DNA from: Hydractinia symbiolongicarpus
Taxonomy: Eukaryota > Cnidaria > Hydrozoa > Anthoathecata > Hydractiniidae
Assembly (NCBI RefSeq): GCF_029227915.1
Contig: NC_079885.1
Span: 28,213,001-28,277,000 of the forward strand
Length of the DNA stretch: 64,000 nucleotides
Direction of reading: 5' to 3'
Under the pieces are notes generated by a model, which did no database searches, was not told the origin of the DNA, and saw only the letters and a program-made list of their open reading frames with translations. Both the position numbers and the translations under genes were made by a program. Positions 63,560 to 64,000 of the stretch are shown one piece after another (position 1 is the stretch's first letter; every line of letters starts with the position of its first letter).

Positions 63560-64000
63560 GTAGCGCTTCACTTAAAAACTTATATAAAATAAGTCATTTT
63601 TTTATTGTGGGACCAATCCTAGCCGTTAGTGCGCGCTGAAAAAATAGAGAAAGTTTCAAATACTACATTTCATTGACCTTCTAGCGGTATCAGTCCGTTT
63701 CAACTACAACGGTTACGTCACATATTCGTAGCAACATGTATTTAGTGATTTTTTTCCGATATTACTAAGTTGTATTGCTTTTGACAGTGAAACGATTGCC
63801 TGTGGGACTTAATTGAAGTGATTCTGGACTGTGACCTTATGAATGTGATAATTGAGCCAATTGGATTCCAAGGAATAACATTCTTCTTAATTTGACAAGA
63901 TTGCTGCAATTCAGCGATTACACTCGGCCCTATGGTAGCGCTTCACTTAAAAACTTATATAAAATAAGTCATTTTTTTATTGTGGGACCAATCCTAGCCG

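Larger units (their letters stand above)
48856..64000 (+). repeat. Satellite DNA array, right arm (same family)
   Basis: The same monomer resumes at cattttaaaatttag, exactly where the left arm breaks off after gtggtagcgctt. An uninterrupted unit at about 49970 reads across the same point without a gap, so the two arms were one array before the retrotransposon inserted. The arm runs to the window edge, so the array is longer than what is shown. Much of it is organised in six-monomer blocks. No genes are visible; the only large irregularity noticed is a truncated unit near 63358-63559. Confidence 0.98.

Overview
The window is eukaryotic, almost certainly from an invertebrate animal. About 60.4 kb of the 64 kb is one continuous, AT-rich tandem satellite array with a monomer of about 372-373 bp. 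I counted starts at 1, 375, 748, 1120, 1494, 1866 and 2239, and the phase holds with few breaks to the end, giving roughly 160 units. I do not recognise the satellite family. The array fits a centromeric, pericentromeric or other constitutive heterochromatin block, but nothing here proves which. The host guess rests on one embedded retrotransposon of a type common in cnidarians, echinoderms, molluscs and lancelets; the species cannot be named from the sequence.

Layout: (1) 1-45304, left array arm. All monomers run in one orientation, and local higher-order repeats (HORs) of 2, 3, 4, 5 and 6 monomers follow one another. One 227-bp piece is inverted (38422-38648). (2) 45305-48855, a 3.55-kb APE-type non-LTR retrotransposon on the minus strand, with one intact 1030-codon ORF (45730-48822), a 33-nt 5' leader, a 425-nt 3' UTR with a hairpin, and an AAAT-repeat tail. 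(3) 48856-64000, right array arm. It resumes exactly at the monomer position where the left arm stopped and is again largely built on a six-monomer period (about 2238 bp).

The only convincing gene is the retrotransposon polyprotein: an N-terminal signal-peptide-like hydrophobic segment, a 2A-like motif with its key Asn replaced by Cys, an apurinic endonuclease domain, a reverse transcriptase domain and a conserved C-terminal tail. Its start codon lies in a sequence resembling a YY1 site and a TISU start element, inside a 14-bp tandem repeat at the very 5' end. All catalytic residues I can check are present and the neighbouring HOR copies lack the insertion, so it is young and may be active.

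All other ORFs of 60-85 codons in the array are chance readings of satellite DNA. I saw no rRNA, tRNA, CRISPR array, other gene or second transposon. The most interesting points are the inverted patch, which can be traced to its source by two private variants, the 5'-end and N-terminal design of the retrotransposon, and the mixed HOR structure.
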